The position numbers were made by a program, and so were the translations under genes. A stretch of DNA of 64,000 bases from Thunnus maccoyii (lineage: Eukaryota; Chordata; Actinopteri; Scombriformes; Scombridae). The notes under the pieces are model-generated. The model had not been told where the DNA came from and made no database searches. It was given only the letters and a program-made list of their open reading frames with translations. Below, piece by piece: positions 10,965-21,862 of the stretch. The stretch lies in assembly GCF_910596095.1 (NCBI RefSeq), contig NC_056540.1, positions 27,686,001 to 27,750,000 of the forward strand, read 5' to 3'. Position 1 is the first letter of the stretch. Every line of letters begins with the position of its first letter.

Positions 10965-13100
10965 CTGAAAGAAAGTGGGAGGAACAGATTAAACAATTAT
11001 GATTAGAAAAGGGAGGTTTGGATGATTGGTTGAAGACATGTTATAGTCTAAAGAGTCAGATCAAATGTACTCACCAATTGTATTAGCTCCTAAAGTGAAA
11101 CAAGTTTATCTTCTTACCAACAGGTGTCTGTCTTCTTTCTCCTCACAGGTGATCTGTGGCTCCAGAAGAGGCTCTTTTACTTTCTGTCCTTAAAAAGTGG
11201 CTCCTCTGGAGGCTGCACTGTTGCAGAGGAAAGCTGACAAGAGACACTTCCTCATCCGCATGCAGTGTTATCTTTCACTTGCTGTCAGTCAAACAGGAGC
11301 TCATGACCTCATGCATTCAGCTGGTTTTATGTGACCTTCAAAAAATGTGCCAAGAGTTAAATATTTCTCCACATGTTAAGTGTCCCCAGGATCCAAATGG
11401 TTATTGGAGGCTATTTTCAAGAAGTTATCATCCTTTCAAGCAGTGTTTCTCATATAGTAAATTACAGTTAATGAGAAATAGTTTCCATAGACAACAATCA
11501 ACCTCTAAAGTGAATGATAATTCTGGATAGTACAGTAACAGGAAGCATTAATTGTACAGATGAAAAATAAATCCAAAGGGATAATAAAAACATCACACAA
11601 ACACAACCTGCCTTACATTATGTTTTTGTTAACAGTCAATATACATTATATTTGTTTTTAATAGGTTATTTTCCTGAAATGCTTTATTTATTATGCAAAA
11701 ACATAGATGATATATATTTGGGCCTCATCAGTGGTGGGAGAAGTGTTCAAATCTTCATAGAAATAGCAATAATGCAGTAAAAATACTTAGTTACAGGTCC
11801 AGCCCTGAAAATGCTATTCAAGTTGAAGTACATTATTGGATTATTATTACTGATGCCTTCATGTATAAGTAGCATTTTACTGTTGTAGTTGGTCAATGTG
11901 GTGCTAATTTGTTTAAGTATTTTATATACGTTTTGGGTAGTTTAATGTATAACAATGCATCATATTTTATAAGCTAATCATATGTCTTGTTTGTAAGTAA
12001 AAGTATAAATAGGCATGAAATAGAAATACTCGAGTGCAAGTACTTCAAATTTGATCCTTTACTTAAGTAAAAGTGACAATATCACAATGTAAAAGTACCC
12101 AATTACAAGTGAAAGTCCTGTATTAAAATCCTACTTAAGTAAAAATGCAACTATTATTAGCTAAATTAATTAAAAGTACTTGTTTGCAGAAAATCTGCCC
12201 TTATGACTGATGTGTTAAATGAATTAAATACTTTACATTGTTAATACTGAAGCATCAGTTTGTATAAAGCAGCATGTTACTGTTGTAGCTGCTGGAGGTG
12301 GAGTTAGTTTGAACTACTTTATATACAGTTCGCTAGTTTAGTCCAGTGCTTCCCAACCTAGGGGACCCCATCAAATTGTCATAATATGAGGGGATGTGAG
12401 ATAATTAATGGGGGAGAAAAGCAGTAAAAACTAGGCTCTGATATATCTGGATTCATATTTCAGACTTCTCCCTAATTGATTTTTTGTGAAATATTGGTGA
12501 GTTTGACCTCATTAGGCCTTGACCAGTTATTTATTTGAAAACATGGGAGAAGTTTAGAGGGGAAATGAGTAAAGGAACCGAAACAACACATTGATTTTAT
12601 GTAAAGGAGTCGAAAGCCAAAACATTTTGGGAACCACAGGTTTAATCTTTAACGATGTAGTGTAATTTATAAGATCATCATATTTTATTTAATGTAAATT
12701 TTTTATCTGAAAAGTAATAAGTAACTAAAGCTTTTACATAAATATTGCAGAGTGAAAAGTACAATATTTCCCTCTGAATTGTAGTGGAGTAGAGGTATTA
12801 AGTTGTATACAATTAAAATACTCAAGTAAAGTACAAGTTCCTCAAAATTGTACCTATAAGTACAGAATATGAGTAAATGTACTTAGTTTCTTTCCACCAC
12901 TGGGCCTTTAATGACATTTTGTAAGCAAATGTCTGAAGGTGATGAATAACATTAGTCTAATTAGTTCAGTGCATGAGTCAGTCTGTGCAAGAGGGTGTCA
13001 TTATTTTACATAATTTATCATTTTAAAATGAAACTTTATTTAACATAGTATTTTTAATTAGGTAGTGTTTCTCTTTTGCCCTCTATATGGTTCACTTTGA
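10965..13100. other. Upstream of the annexin start exon; intergenic or 5' intron
   Basis: The non-coding first exon of the annexin gene is expected in this direction but was not found. 11729-12902 is a complete hAT-like element. The open frame at 11156-11530 has no recognisable protein features and no splice context, so I leave it out. Confidence 0.5.
11729..12902 (+). mobile_element. Complete non-autonomous hAT-like element with flanking 8-bp duplication
   Basis: The termini are 'cagtggtgg' and 'ccaccactg', the hallmark hAT ends. The flanks 11721-11728 (ggcctcat) and 12903-12910 (ggccttta) look like an 8-bp target duplication with two changes. The body is full of 'aaagtacttaagtaaaagt' phrases. 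A second hAT-like unit with 'cagtgcttcccaacc' and 'ttgggaaccacag' ends (about 12344-12640) sits inside. Relatives occur at 2120-3030, 34555-34910 and, reversed, 51625-52125. Confidence 0.72.
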
Positions 13101-13129
13101 GATTCATGCTCTTCATTTCTGAAGAAAGC

Positions 13130-13500
13130 ATATTCTCGCGTGATTAATCTGGGGAAAACGCGTGTTATGGCAAACAGGAGACAGACAGGAGATGCTTGAC
13201 GCCCGATAAGAGCGAAGGAATCGATGGAGCGAAGCGCTATGGTGCAGCTCGCATATCATCATTGCTGTCCTCTTCCCTGCAAACCTTAATTAAAGCGAGC
13301 ACTTGTGAGAAGATGAGAGTGTGAGTACCATCTCATGGGTTATCCAGTTACGGATGCTTGCCGGTTCATCTCACAGCCTCACAGACTGATGAGAAGACAA
13401 TTTCCTTTAAATGCAAATAAACAAGTGCACTCGCCGCTAATAATCAACTCATCAGATTAAATGAAGATTTTTTAATCAGTCTGTTAGTCCATCTAGGCAT
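13130..13500. promoter_or_regulatory. Candidate conserved non-coding element with an octamer
   Basis: A low-repeat, compositionally mixed block between transposons, containing an exact octamer 'atgcaaat' at 13411-13418 and several homeodomain-type TAAT cores ('gattaatc', 'ttaattaa'). No long frame runs through it. The regulatory role is inference from texture only; cross-species conservation was not tested. Confidence 0.3.
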
Positions 13501-13569
13501 GTAGCCTGAACAAGATGAGCAGATCATGTACTGCCTTGGATATTCAATATAAATATCACTCTGATATTC

Positions 13570-14640
13570 AGTATCAGAGTGCAGACCTGCAATTTTCTAC
13601 TTGTAAACTCAGATAAAACTGAAGTTATTGTGCTTGGCCCTAAACACCTTAGAAACACATTATCTAATGATATAAGTACTCATTACCCTGGCCTCCAGCA
13701 CCACCGTAAGGAATCTGGGAGTTATCTTTGATCAGGATACGTCCTTTAACTCCCACATAAATCAAATTTCAAGGACTGCCTTTTTTCACTTACGTAATAT
13801 TGCAAAAATCAGGCACATCCTGTCCCAAAAGGATGCAGAAAAACTAGTCCACACATTTGTTGCTTCCAGGCTGGATTATTGCAATTTCTTATTATCAGGC
13901 TGCCCTAACAAGTCTCTAAAGACTCTCCAGCTGATCCAGAATGCAGCTGCACATGTACTAACAAAAACTAGACAAAGATCATATTTCTCCCATTTTAGCT
14001 TCGCTACATTGGCTTCCTGTAAAATCTAGATTAGAATTTAAAATCCTTCTCCTAATTTACAAAGCCCTTAATGGTCAGGCACCATTATTTCTTGAAGAGA
14101 GAATGCAGGCTTACTGGTGGTTCCTACAGTCTTTAAAAGTAGTATGGGAGGCAGAACCTTCACCTATCAGGCTCCTCTCCTGTGGAACCATCTTCCAGAT
14201 TCGGTCCAGGGAGGCAGACACCCTCTCTACGTTTAAGAGTGGGCTTAAAACTTTCCTTTTTGATAAAGCTTATAGTTAGGGCCGGCCAGGCTCACCTTGG
14301 ACCAGCCACTAGTTATGCTGCTATAGGCCTAGACTGCCAGGGAACTTCCCATAATGTACTGAGCTCCTCTCTCCTCCTCCTCCTCTCCATCTGTATGCAT
14401 TCATGTAACATCAATGCATGTTACTAACTTGGTTTCTTTCCCAGGGTTTTTTGTGCTTTCTCATCTCGCAGGAAACCCAAGCCTTCGCGGTCCTTTACAG
14501 TCCTGTTGGTGTCTTTCCTCGGCTATTGCTGCTGTTATTATTATAATTATTACAATTATTATTATAATTGTTGTTATTCTGTCAGAACCCATCAATTTCT
14601 CTCCAGAAATACTCAGTATGTTTTTCAACAAGTCATTATG
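13570..14640 (+). mobile_element. L2-type LINE fragment (reverse transcriptase C-terminal part)
   Basis: Three-frame reading with indels recovers hallmark L2 phrases in order: 'NSDKTEV', 'GVIFDQD' (after frameshift), 'SRLDYCN', 'LQLIQNAAA', 'LHWLPVKSR' and 'YKALNGQAP', followed by an untranslated tail from about 14270. Multiple frameshifts make it inactive. The 5' end of the element is missing, as is usual for LINE copies. Confidence 0.75.
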
Positions 14641-16550
14641 GTAAGTGTAATTATTTCTCTGGTAATAAGATTTGAAGACTTACAGCTTTGATGTCTGCCC
14701 TGTGGGCGTTGATTGACAGCTGTGATTGACAGTTCGCTCACCTGCTGCTCTCTCTGCTCCAGGGCTTGCATTGAATTGGACTTTTGGAGCTTCTGTTTAA
14801 GAATAAAAAGTAATTTTTCTCCAGACATGCAGTTCTTCTGTGTTTGTTTTTCAGGAGCTGCACTAACAAGACCCACACAGGATGCTGTCACACAATATTT
14901 CAGCATGTTTAATGTTAATTGATTAGGATACCAGCCCTGTTATCACAATTTTGCTAAAGTAGTTTACGTTATCCCAAGTGAGCGAGACTTGGTTAGACAC
15001 AATAACAGATCGGATCAAGCGAAAGGTAAAGAAAAGGTTTTATTTCTCTGTGTGGTCCTTAGTGGACGTACATGGAGATACTAGCAGAGAGAGCCAGAGT
15101 GCAGTTATTAGTTACTGTTATTGCCACTTGTTATGATTGATTGATAGCTCTTTTTTATTCTGTTTCTGCACTTTGTGATGTGCCTGGGTCAGATATGTGA
15201 CCAAAAATATCTTTTTCTTTAAAAAGTGAAACAATAAACATTGCTATTTTTTAACTACATTAATTTGCGTTTGTTTAAAATTTGTCACCAAAAGCTAAAA
15301 GAAAAAGGGGCATTAAATAGGCTGCTGAAAATGTCTAGCCCATCTACAGTTATACCTATACCTCTTATACAGTTTATGGCAAACTGGCAAATCCCGTCTG
15401 CTGAGAAAGACCATAATGAGAAGATGATGGTTTTATGATGTGTGCTACTGGTTTTTATTGTGTGTTGTTTTTGACTGTGTTATTACTCTCTGCTTTGGTA
15501 ATTTATTGTTGAACTGCAGTGCAGAGTCCAGGACAAATTTCTCCATGGGGACAAACAAAGTACATCTTGATCTTGATATGATAGAAAGCTCAGGAAAAGC
15601 TACTGAACAGACCTTGTAAGTGAGATTGTTTTGTCAGCATTTCAAAAGTCCAGAATAAACTTGGAACTTCAATTTTGTTTTGATATGAAAAAAAGCAGCA
15701 CATATGCTTTCAAGATTTATAAGACAAGCCGGGGAGCCTGCAAAACTGCTGACTGTTGCTTTCACTTCCAGCTATCATCCCTGAGTTGTCAGTTTTAAAA
15801 CTGAATCACTGTGAGATTTTAATTCATGAGCAGAGCGCCACGGGACAGCGTGGTATACAGAGCTGCGGACAGCTCAATTTGTCAGGCGCTGACTGACAGA
15901 CAATAAGCTCTATCATCAATCAGAGGTCTCCCCTGCCACCACTGATCGCCTCTGTTCGCTATCTTCTTCTATGTCGAGGGCAGATATTATTGAATGCAGA
16001 TGACTCCATTTTGACAAATATTAACTGACCTTACGGACCTTTTGAGAATATACGTGAAAATCACATCATAATATCTGAGGCAGTTTTATGAGGCTGACTG
16101 AGAATGATATTTACCATTTCCAGTGAATTTCCCTGACATAAAGAATCAAGAATGTAGCTTGAGACTGAAGATCTGAGTGTTTTTTTTACTGATATGACAA
16201 CATGGAACAATAGTGTAGTCCTACTGTGGCCAATTTGAATGACCGTCACATTCAGGTAGGAAACTCTACCTGCAAGATTAGCATTGCCTACTGTCACATA
16301 AATTAGGTAGCAATATCAGCAACAACAGTGCCTACTTAGATCTGGTAGGGTAGTTAGCTAGCCTAATTGCCCATTAGCTACTTTAGATTGGGTTAGAGTT
16401 AGGATCAAGTATAAAACCTTAACATTCAAAGCTTCAGTCAACTGGATTAACCCAGTTGGATTTTATGAAATATGGTTAGCTTATTTGCTGTCTTGCTTAG
16501 AGTTAGATGATTGATACCCTTCTCACATCCGTGATTTATGACTATATGGA
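14640..16550. other. Intergenic, no gene seen
   Basis: Several short open frames occur but none has recognisable protein features or splice partners. About 15760-15970 is a GC-richer, low-repeat block that could be conserved non-coding DNA. Nothing else is supported. Confidence 0.5.
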
Positions 16551-16551
16551 G

Positions 16552-17054
16552 CATGGATGTATAAAGAGAATCGGGATGTATTATAAGAGCTGGATACTTT
16601 ACTAAAAATGGCGCCCATTCAGTCCTATAGGAATAGCTCGGCTGGCACATATGCCAAAAAAAGTTTCTAGCTTCCGGTTTTGCTTCTCCGTTGTGCGGCC
16701 CACTGAATATGCGCAGTAGTGTTTCCCCCGCTGGCCCCGCCCGTGAGTTCCCGCTCAGCCCATAGACTTTACATTGTTATGGCATCACAGATTTTAAATT
16801 GGCTTTTTTCAGCACAAGGAAAGTTTTACAAATATAAAACCCATATGGATAAAAAGTTCACAATAGAAAGAGTCATAATTGATTTTGTTTGCAGTTCAAG
16901 GTATCCTGTTAACAGTTTTACAGACATCTCTTTTACAGTGGTGGTCTATGGGGAAAATGCCTTTTGGGCTGTAATACTGCAAGTGACCACTGGGAAAAAT
17001 TGGCTGCAAGGCTGAGCAGCAGTGCCCTATCCAGCTCTTATTATGCATCCATGG
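16552..17054. mobile_element. MITE with 'catggatg...agagctggata' inverted ends
   Basis: The left end reads 'catggatgtat' with 'ataagagctggata' nearby. The right end, reverse-complemented, reads 'ccatggatgcataataagag'. The interior includes the typical 'ttcagtcctatagg' and 'agcccatagactttacat' phrases of a percomorph repeat. It has no coding capacity. Confidence 0.6.
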
Positions 17055-18477
17055 ATACGGTGCTGCCGCTCAGGCTTGCTGCCGCTCAGGCTTGCTGCCA
17101 AATCTTCCTGCTTTTTTCCAGTGAAAAAAACATTTTCCCCATAGACCATGTCATATTTATTCCATACAAAACCCTAAATGTAAAAACGACAAGTAGTAGA
17201 CCTAGCTGTCTATTTTTCAAGTCTGTCTTCGCACAGCATTTACTATTTAACAGACAGAGTGATATCAGTCTTCTCATCTAAATGTAGACAAGATAGCAAG
17301 TAAGCATATTTCCCAAAATGTTGATATTATGCTTTAGTGGTACATGTTTCCAAACAACTGTGCAAATAATCTGATACCAAAATACACGCAATAAACCTGG
17401 CTGCCTAGTCAGTTTGATACAGTGATCCATTCTTGAGCTCAGTTTAAGTCTGTGGGGAATTGCTGATATGACAAATACTTGTGCCCCACCTTACTTTGAC
17501 CACAGATAATTGACACCAAAATCTATACATTCCATAGACAAAGGTACCAACGTCACCATTACCATTGAATTGAAGGCTAATTGGCAGCATTCTTCAGCAA
17601 CATAAGGTAGGTCTGGCAATTAGCACTTTATATATGGTTTTCAAAGTAACACATAATGAACAATTTTATATAGAGGCACAATTATCTATGCCCAAATTAT
17701 ATGTGAATAAATAGAAAAATTTCAAATTAAAATGTCACAAGGGGAAAAAATCAACATATACCAACCAAACATTACTGTGTTAATGAAAAGAAACAGGGAA
17801 ACATTTTCATCATTCAGTGGTAATTTAGTTACATCATGTTTGTCCTTTTCAAGTGTTTTTTAAACTTATATAAAAATGTTCAAAACAACTACCATAAAAA
17901 ATAGCTGTAAACCATGATTGTTTTTTTTTTCTCCTGCTCAGAGGCATAATTTACCTTGATTTATCTTTTATTATCTCCAAGCAGGTCTCCTCGTTATACC
18001 CTCGTTATACCCGTCTCACTCTCAAAAATGCAACCAAAGCCCAGAAACTGGATACAGATAATGAGGCTGGCTGAGCGTTTTTGTTGTTGTCATTCCTTAT
18101 CTTCATATCTCTCACCACATCCCGTACAGTCTGCAGAGGTTGCAGGAAGCTCCAACATATGTCACTCATTTCATGTTTGGTTCCATTTATACTAGACCTG
18201 CACCTGTGTTGTTTTCAGAGACATTACAGCACTGTCTTTATCAGAGGAGGATGATAGAGGCCACCAGTGCCAGAGGACAGCTCTCAGCCAGACAACAGCT
18301 CTCATTAATCTTCAGGTTTCTTGCTGAAGGGAGAAGACAAGTGAGCTGTTAAATTTGAAATAACCTGTGTGCAGACCTATTGTAGGGAATTCAAAAAAAT
18401 GTATTGATTGGAAACAGGGGAGAGGCAGTGAAGTTTCCAGACAAAGCATTAAGAATTTGTGAGAGAAAATGTTGAAA
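17055..18477. other. Intergenic, no gene seen
   Basis: AT-rich sequence without a convincing exon. The short frames near 17956-18352 have no recognisable features. Confidence 0.5.
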
Positions 18478-18478
18478 G

Positions 18479-18891
18479 GAATAGTTTGACATTTTGGAAA
18501 ATACACTCATTCACTGTCTTTACAAGAGTTCAATGAGAAGATTGATACCACTAGGTGAATATGAAGCTGGAGCCACCAGCTGGTTAGCTTAGCTTAGCAC
18601 AAAGACTGGAAACAAAGGGAAATAGCTAGTCTGTCTAACTGTAATGGAATTTGATGTTTTCATACAGATTAAACAAAGGAGATGTGTTAAATTAGTGAGC
18701 TTTAGAGGTGCTGGTTGCTGAATTTTCTTACATTTGGACAGAGCCAAGCTAGCTGTTTCCCTCTGTTTCCAATCTTTATGCTAAGCTAAACTAACCAGCT
18801 GTTCGCTCCAGCTGCATATAGTACGTATAGACACAGTGTTCTCAGCAAGAGAACAAATATTAAGTGCATTTCCCAAAATATCCAACTATTC
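18479..18891. mobile_element. Percomorph MITE ('gaatagtttgacatttt' family)
   Basis: The ends are 'gaatagtttgacattttgg' and a reverse-complementary 'ccaaaatatccaactattc'. The inside is itself nearly palindromic ('ttagcttagcttagcacaaa' against 'tatgctaagctaaac'). This is a very frequent element in perch-like fishes and one reason for placing the genome there. Confidence 0.75.
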
Positions 18892-18989
18892 TCTTAACAG
18901 CAGCTACAAAAACAACAAAATATAGATGCCTCCAAATGAATAGACTAAGTAGATTACATAAAAGGGGGGAAAACATGTCTTGTGCAACT

Positions 18990-19720
18990 ATTTTCATCGT
19001 TTTGACTTAGTCTAATGGCTTTTCCCCAGTGGAAATATGCCAGAGTTTATGCCCTCCAGTAATGTTAACAATACCGACGCCTCACAAGCACTCTGTTTGA
19101 ACTATGGGTGTTTGTGTTATTGTGTTGCTGTATTGAGGTGTAATTAACACACTTCCCTCAGGGCTAAGAGGCTATTGATTCCCCTTAGACTATTCAATCA
19201 AACACAGCCTGGCCTCCTCCGACTAATCATTGAAGAAAAAAAAATGAAACACACAAAGTCAAACTGAGAGAAATACTCTTCAGGTTCAATGCATGCCCTT
19301 TCCTGTGTATGGTAACCACTTGTAAATACCTGAGAAATATCAAACACTATTAAACTGGTGAACTCTTGAACAGTTGATATTAGCCGTTTGCCTCAAGGGT
19401 CCCATTTACTTTGTCCCCTGACATGGACACACGAGTTGAGAGACCAATTGGCACACAGAGCTCCTTTCATATTTTTCATCAGCGGCATATTCTCAATATC
19501 CCCCCTGCCAATTCACCAATGAGATGAGAGAGGTGCAAATTGCTCTCTTGAATCCATTGCTTTAATCAGCGTGAATAAAGATGCAGATTTAATTTTGGCT
19601 TGTGCTTTTACTCAGCAATTTAAAGCTTGGCTGTGTTAATTTGTCGGCGAGATGAAAAGAAATAGATGTTGCATAAGAAAAAAAGAACAATATTTTAATT
19701 ACTCAGAACATAGATGACTC
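18990..19720. promoter_or_regulatory. Candidate conserved non-coding block 3' of smim43
   Basis: Low-repeat sequence with balanced composition and several homeobox-like cores, lying between a MITE and the 3' end of smim43. The open frames are trivial. It is a candidate enhancer only by texture and position. Confidence 0.25.
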
Positions 19721-19815
19721 CCTGTTTCATGCTTGTCTGAGAAATATGATGCTGTAGCAACATATAAAGATGTTAAAAGAATAGACAGTGGTTTCTATAA
19801 ACAAGAACATGAGCT

Positions 19816-19821
19816 TTTATT
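19816..19821 (-). terminator. Putative polyadenylation signal of smim43
   Basis: AATAAA on the minus strand, about 140 bases after the smim43 stop codon. It is the first consensus signal downstream of the gene. Confidence 0.5.
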
Positions 19822-19962
19822 ATATAATGAGGAGATATAAGCACTTGAGTCCATAACAAATCATTTTTTAAAGTCATTTCCTTACATGAATCTGCAAAGG
19901 CACATTCACGCACTCCCATAAGCCTCAGTCCTGGCTGCGTTTTGGCTGAATTGTCCCATTTT

Positions 19963-20157
19963 TCACAACACATGCTGTAACCTCTGATCAAGGCAAGGCT
20001 GTCTGAACGAGCGGACAGGCTGCAGTGTGGATTTCGCCACCGAGTTGCTGAGCTGCTTGAGGAGCATCCAGAGAAGAAGCAACATGAGCATCAGGAGCCC
20101 GAGCAGCATCCCCAGGTACAAAGTCAGGTTCCAGCCCCAGCCCAGTGCCAGGGGCAT
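19963..20157 (-). CDS. smim43: Small integral membrane protein 43
   Basis: A single-exon frame of 64 residues beginning MPLALGWGWNLTLYL and ending at TGA 19963-19965. Residues about 11-31 form one hydrophobic membrane segment very rich in Leu and Met. The KQLxNSVA motif follows, then a short polar tail (STLQPVR). The pattern W-x-LNL-x-LYL, membrane helix, KQLxNSVA, LQPxR matches human SMIM43 (formerly TMEM155, the NEMEP micropeptide of about 63 aa linked to mesendoderm differentiation). The frame is open up to another ATG at 20251-20253, but the extra 32 residues resemble nothing in the family, so the internal ATG at 20155-20157 is preferred. It lies between anxa5 and ccna2, as in human. Confidence 0.85.
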   Translation of the reverse strand: MPLALGWGWNLTLYLGMLLGLLMLMLLLLWMLLKQLSNSVAKSTLQPVRSFRQPCLDQRLQHVL

Positions 20158-21340
20158 CGAGGTGGACGCCACCAAAAATTTTCTGGGGGCAGGCATGGGG
20201 TCAGGCAGCAACCCACCCTTCCCCACCTCTTCTAAAATGCTCTTCCCCCACACACACTTGGATCTTCTCAGGGGTTAAACAGATGCAAAACAGGTATCCA
20301 ACTGGTTTGACTATGTTATAGAATTCCCATCTGCTTCCATAGTGTAATCCTTCAGTTAGTCAGAGGTGAGTGCTGTCAGTGATGAAGCAAACCTGTTGAG
20401 AGTCTGCATGGTCTTTGAGCTGCTCATTCTCCTGAGATGAAATGGTGAAAATCTTTCTGCAGCTGAGCTGTGCTTCCCCCTCTCCTGTCAGACTCCTCGC
20501 ACAAAGCCAGCCTCCCCATTTATCATGAGAGGGGGGGAAGAGAGGGAGAGGCGCTTTCAACGCCATTGGCTGCCTTTACTTCATTTTCCACAGAGAACAT
20601 CAAATCACTGATGTATGGAAAGTAGGAAATGTCAATATTACTCTGTCATATACTAATTAGTAGACAGAAAATGGCAGTCTTTGTTTGCCATGTTGATTCA
20701 CATGTCATCCACTAGAAATTAGATGCAATAAAGCAGTTTTGGGTAAGTGGCTTGAACAAGTCATATCAGCTGAGGTAAACTATGCAACTGCCATGATTTC
20801 CAAGAGTCTCCCTCAAATTGAATTTCTTGCTCATATCAGTACTTTACCGATGCTCAGTCACCCTTCAAATACCTTATAAAATTTACTTCAAGTATTTTTT
20901 TTTTGCCTTTTCCTCCTATAGATCTGTTCCTTAAAACCTTCCCTGCCTTAATTTGTTTTATGCAAATACTTTGTGTGGACAACTGCAAAGAGCTTTTTTT
21001 TTTTTTTACTCAAATCATTATTGGTCAATGATAACCTATGAGTTAAATTTAAAAGCTTTATACCAATTTGATGGCATAACTCCTGAGCCTGATTTTAATG
21101 TCAACCACAGATTATGGAGCCTAATATTCACCAGTGCAAGCACCTAATAAAACAAGATGAACCATACACCCTTTTAACTATTCCTATGAAAATCAGGGTG
21201 TGTACAGATGTTGACCACCAACACTATTCTCACTTTTGAAGGTTATCTTTTCTTATGCATTGAACAAACTTGCAGAGTACCAAAACTAGTCCTCTGCTGC
21301 CCCCATGTGTCCAGTGTGACCACAAAGACAGAAATAAAAT
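20158..21340. other. Intergenic between smim43 and ccna2
   Basis: It holds the smim43 5' untranslated and promoter region (20158 to about 20560, fairly GC-rich) and then AT-rich sequence. In human, EXOSC9 lies in this interval; I see none of its exons here on either strand. Confidence 0.55.
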
Positions 21341-21352
21341 CTTTAAATGAAT

Positions 21353-21358
21353 TTTATT
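21353..21358 (-). terminator. Putative polyadenylation signal of ccna2
   Basis: AATAAA on the minus strand about 510 bases after the ccna2 stop codon, in an otherwise gene-free stretch. This gives an expected 3' untranslated region of roughly half a kilobase. Confidence 0.45.
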
Positions 21359-21862
21359 TACAAGAGCCATATTTTACAGTGCAGAAGATGCCTGGAAAAA
21401 TCTGTTGACTTCCCAGAGACCCATGTAATGAGACAGCTGACTCCATGACAGACAAAAACTTTAATCTGTATCCCACAAGGCCAAATATTTGTAGGTTACA
21501 CCTTTTGAAAAAGGCAAACCAGCAACAATAACTGCTTAGGAGAAAACTCAACCCTTAAAAAAAGTGGAAAAGCTGGAGTTAGGTTCTGGGTTTGAGTACC
21601 TTCACAGGTCTAATGAGACACTGTAGATGAAAGCAGCATGTTTACAGAGTGGTGATAAAGACCTGTCTGATTAAAAGTCAAACCATTAAAACTGCCTGAT
21701 TAACCAACTGTATCATTTAGTATATAAAAAAACACAATTAAAAAAAAATCTAAACATCTGCGCTACTCCAAGAAGAGCAGGTTATGTTATTTGAAATTGT
21801 GGCACATCATTTAAAAAAAACAACGACAGGGCGTACAAGTCTTCATGGACAAGGGGACGCAG

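Noticed and set aside
11156-11530. A 124-residue open frame upstream of anxa5
   Set aside because: No domain, no codon-usage support visible and no convincing splice partners. Most likely chance.
20158-20253. Using the upstream ATG for smim43
   Set aside because: The extra 32 residues resemble nothing in the family; the family pattern starts a few residues after the internal Met. Kept only as a possible longer form.
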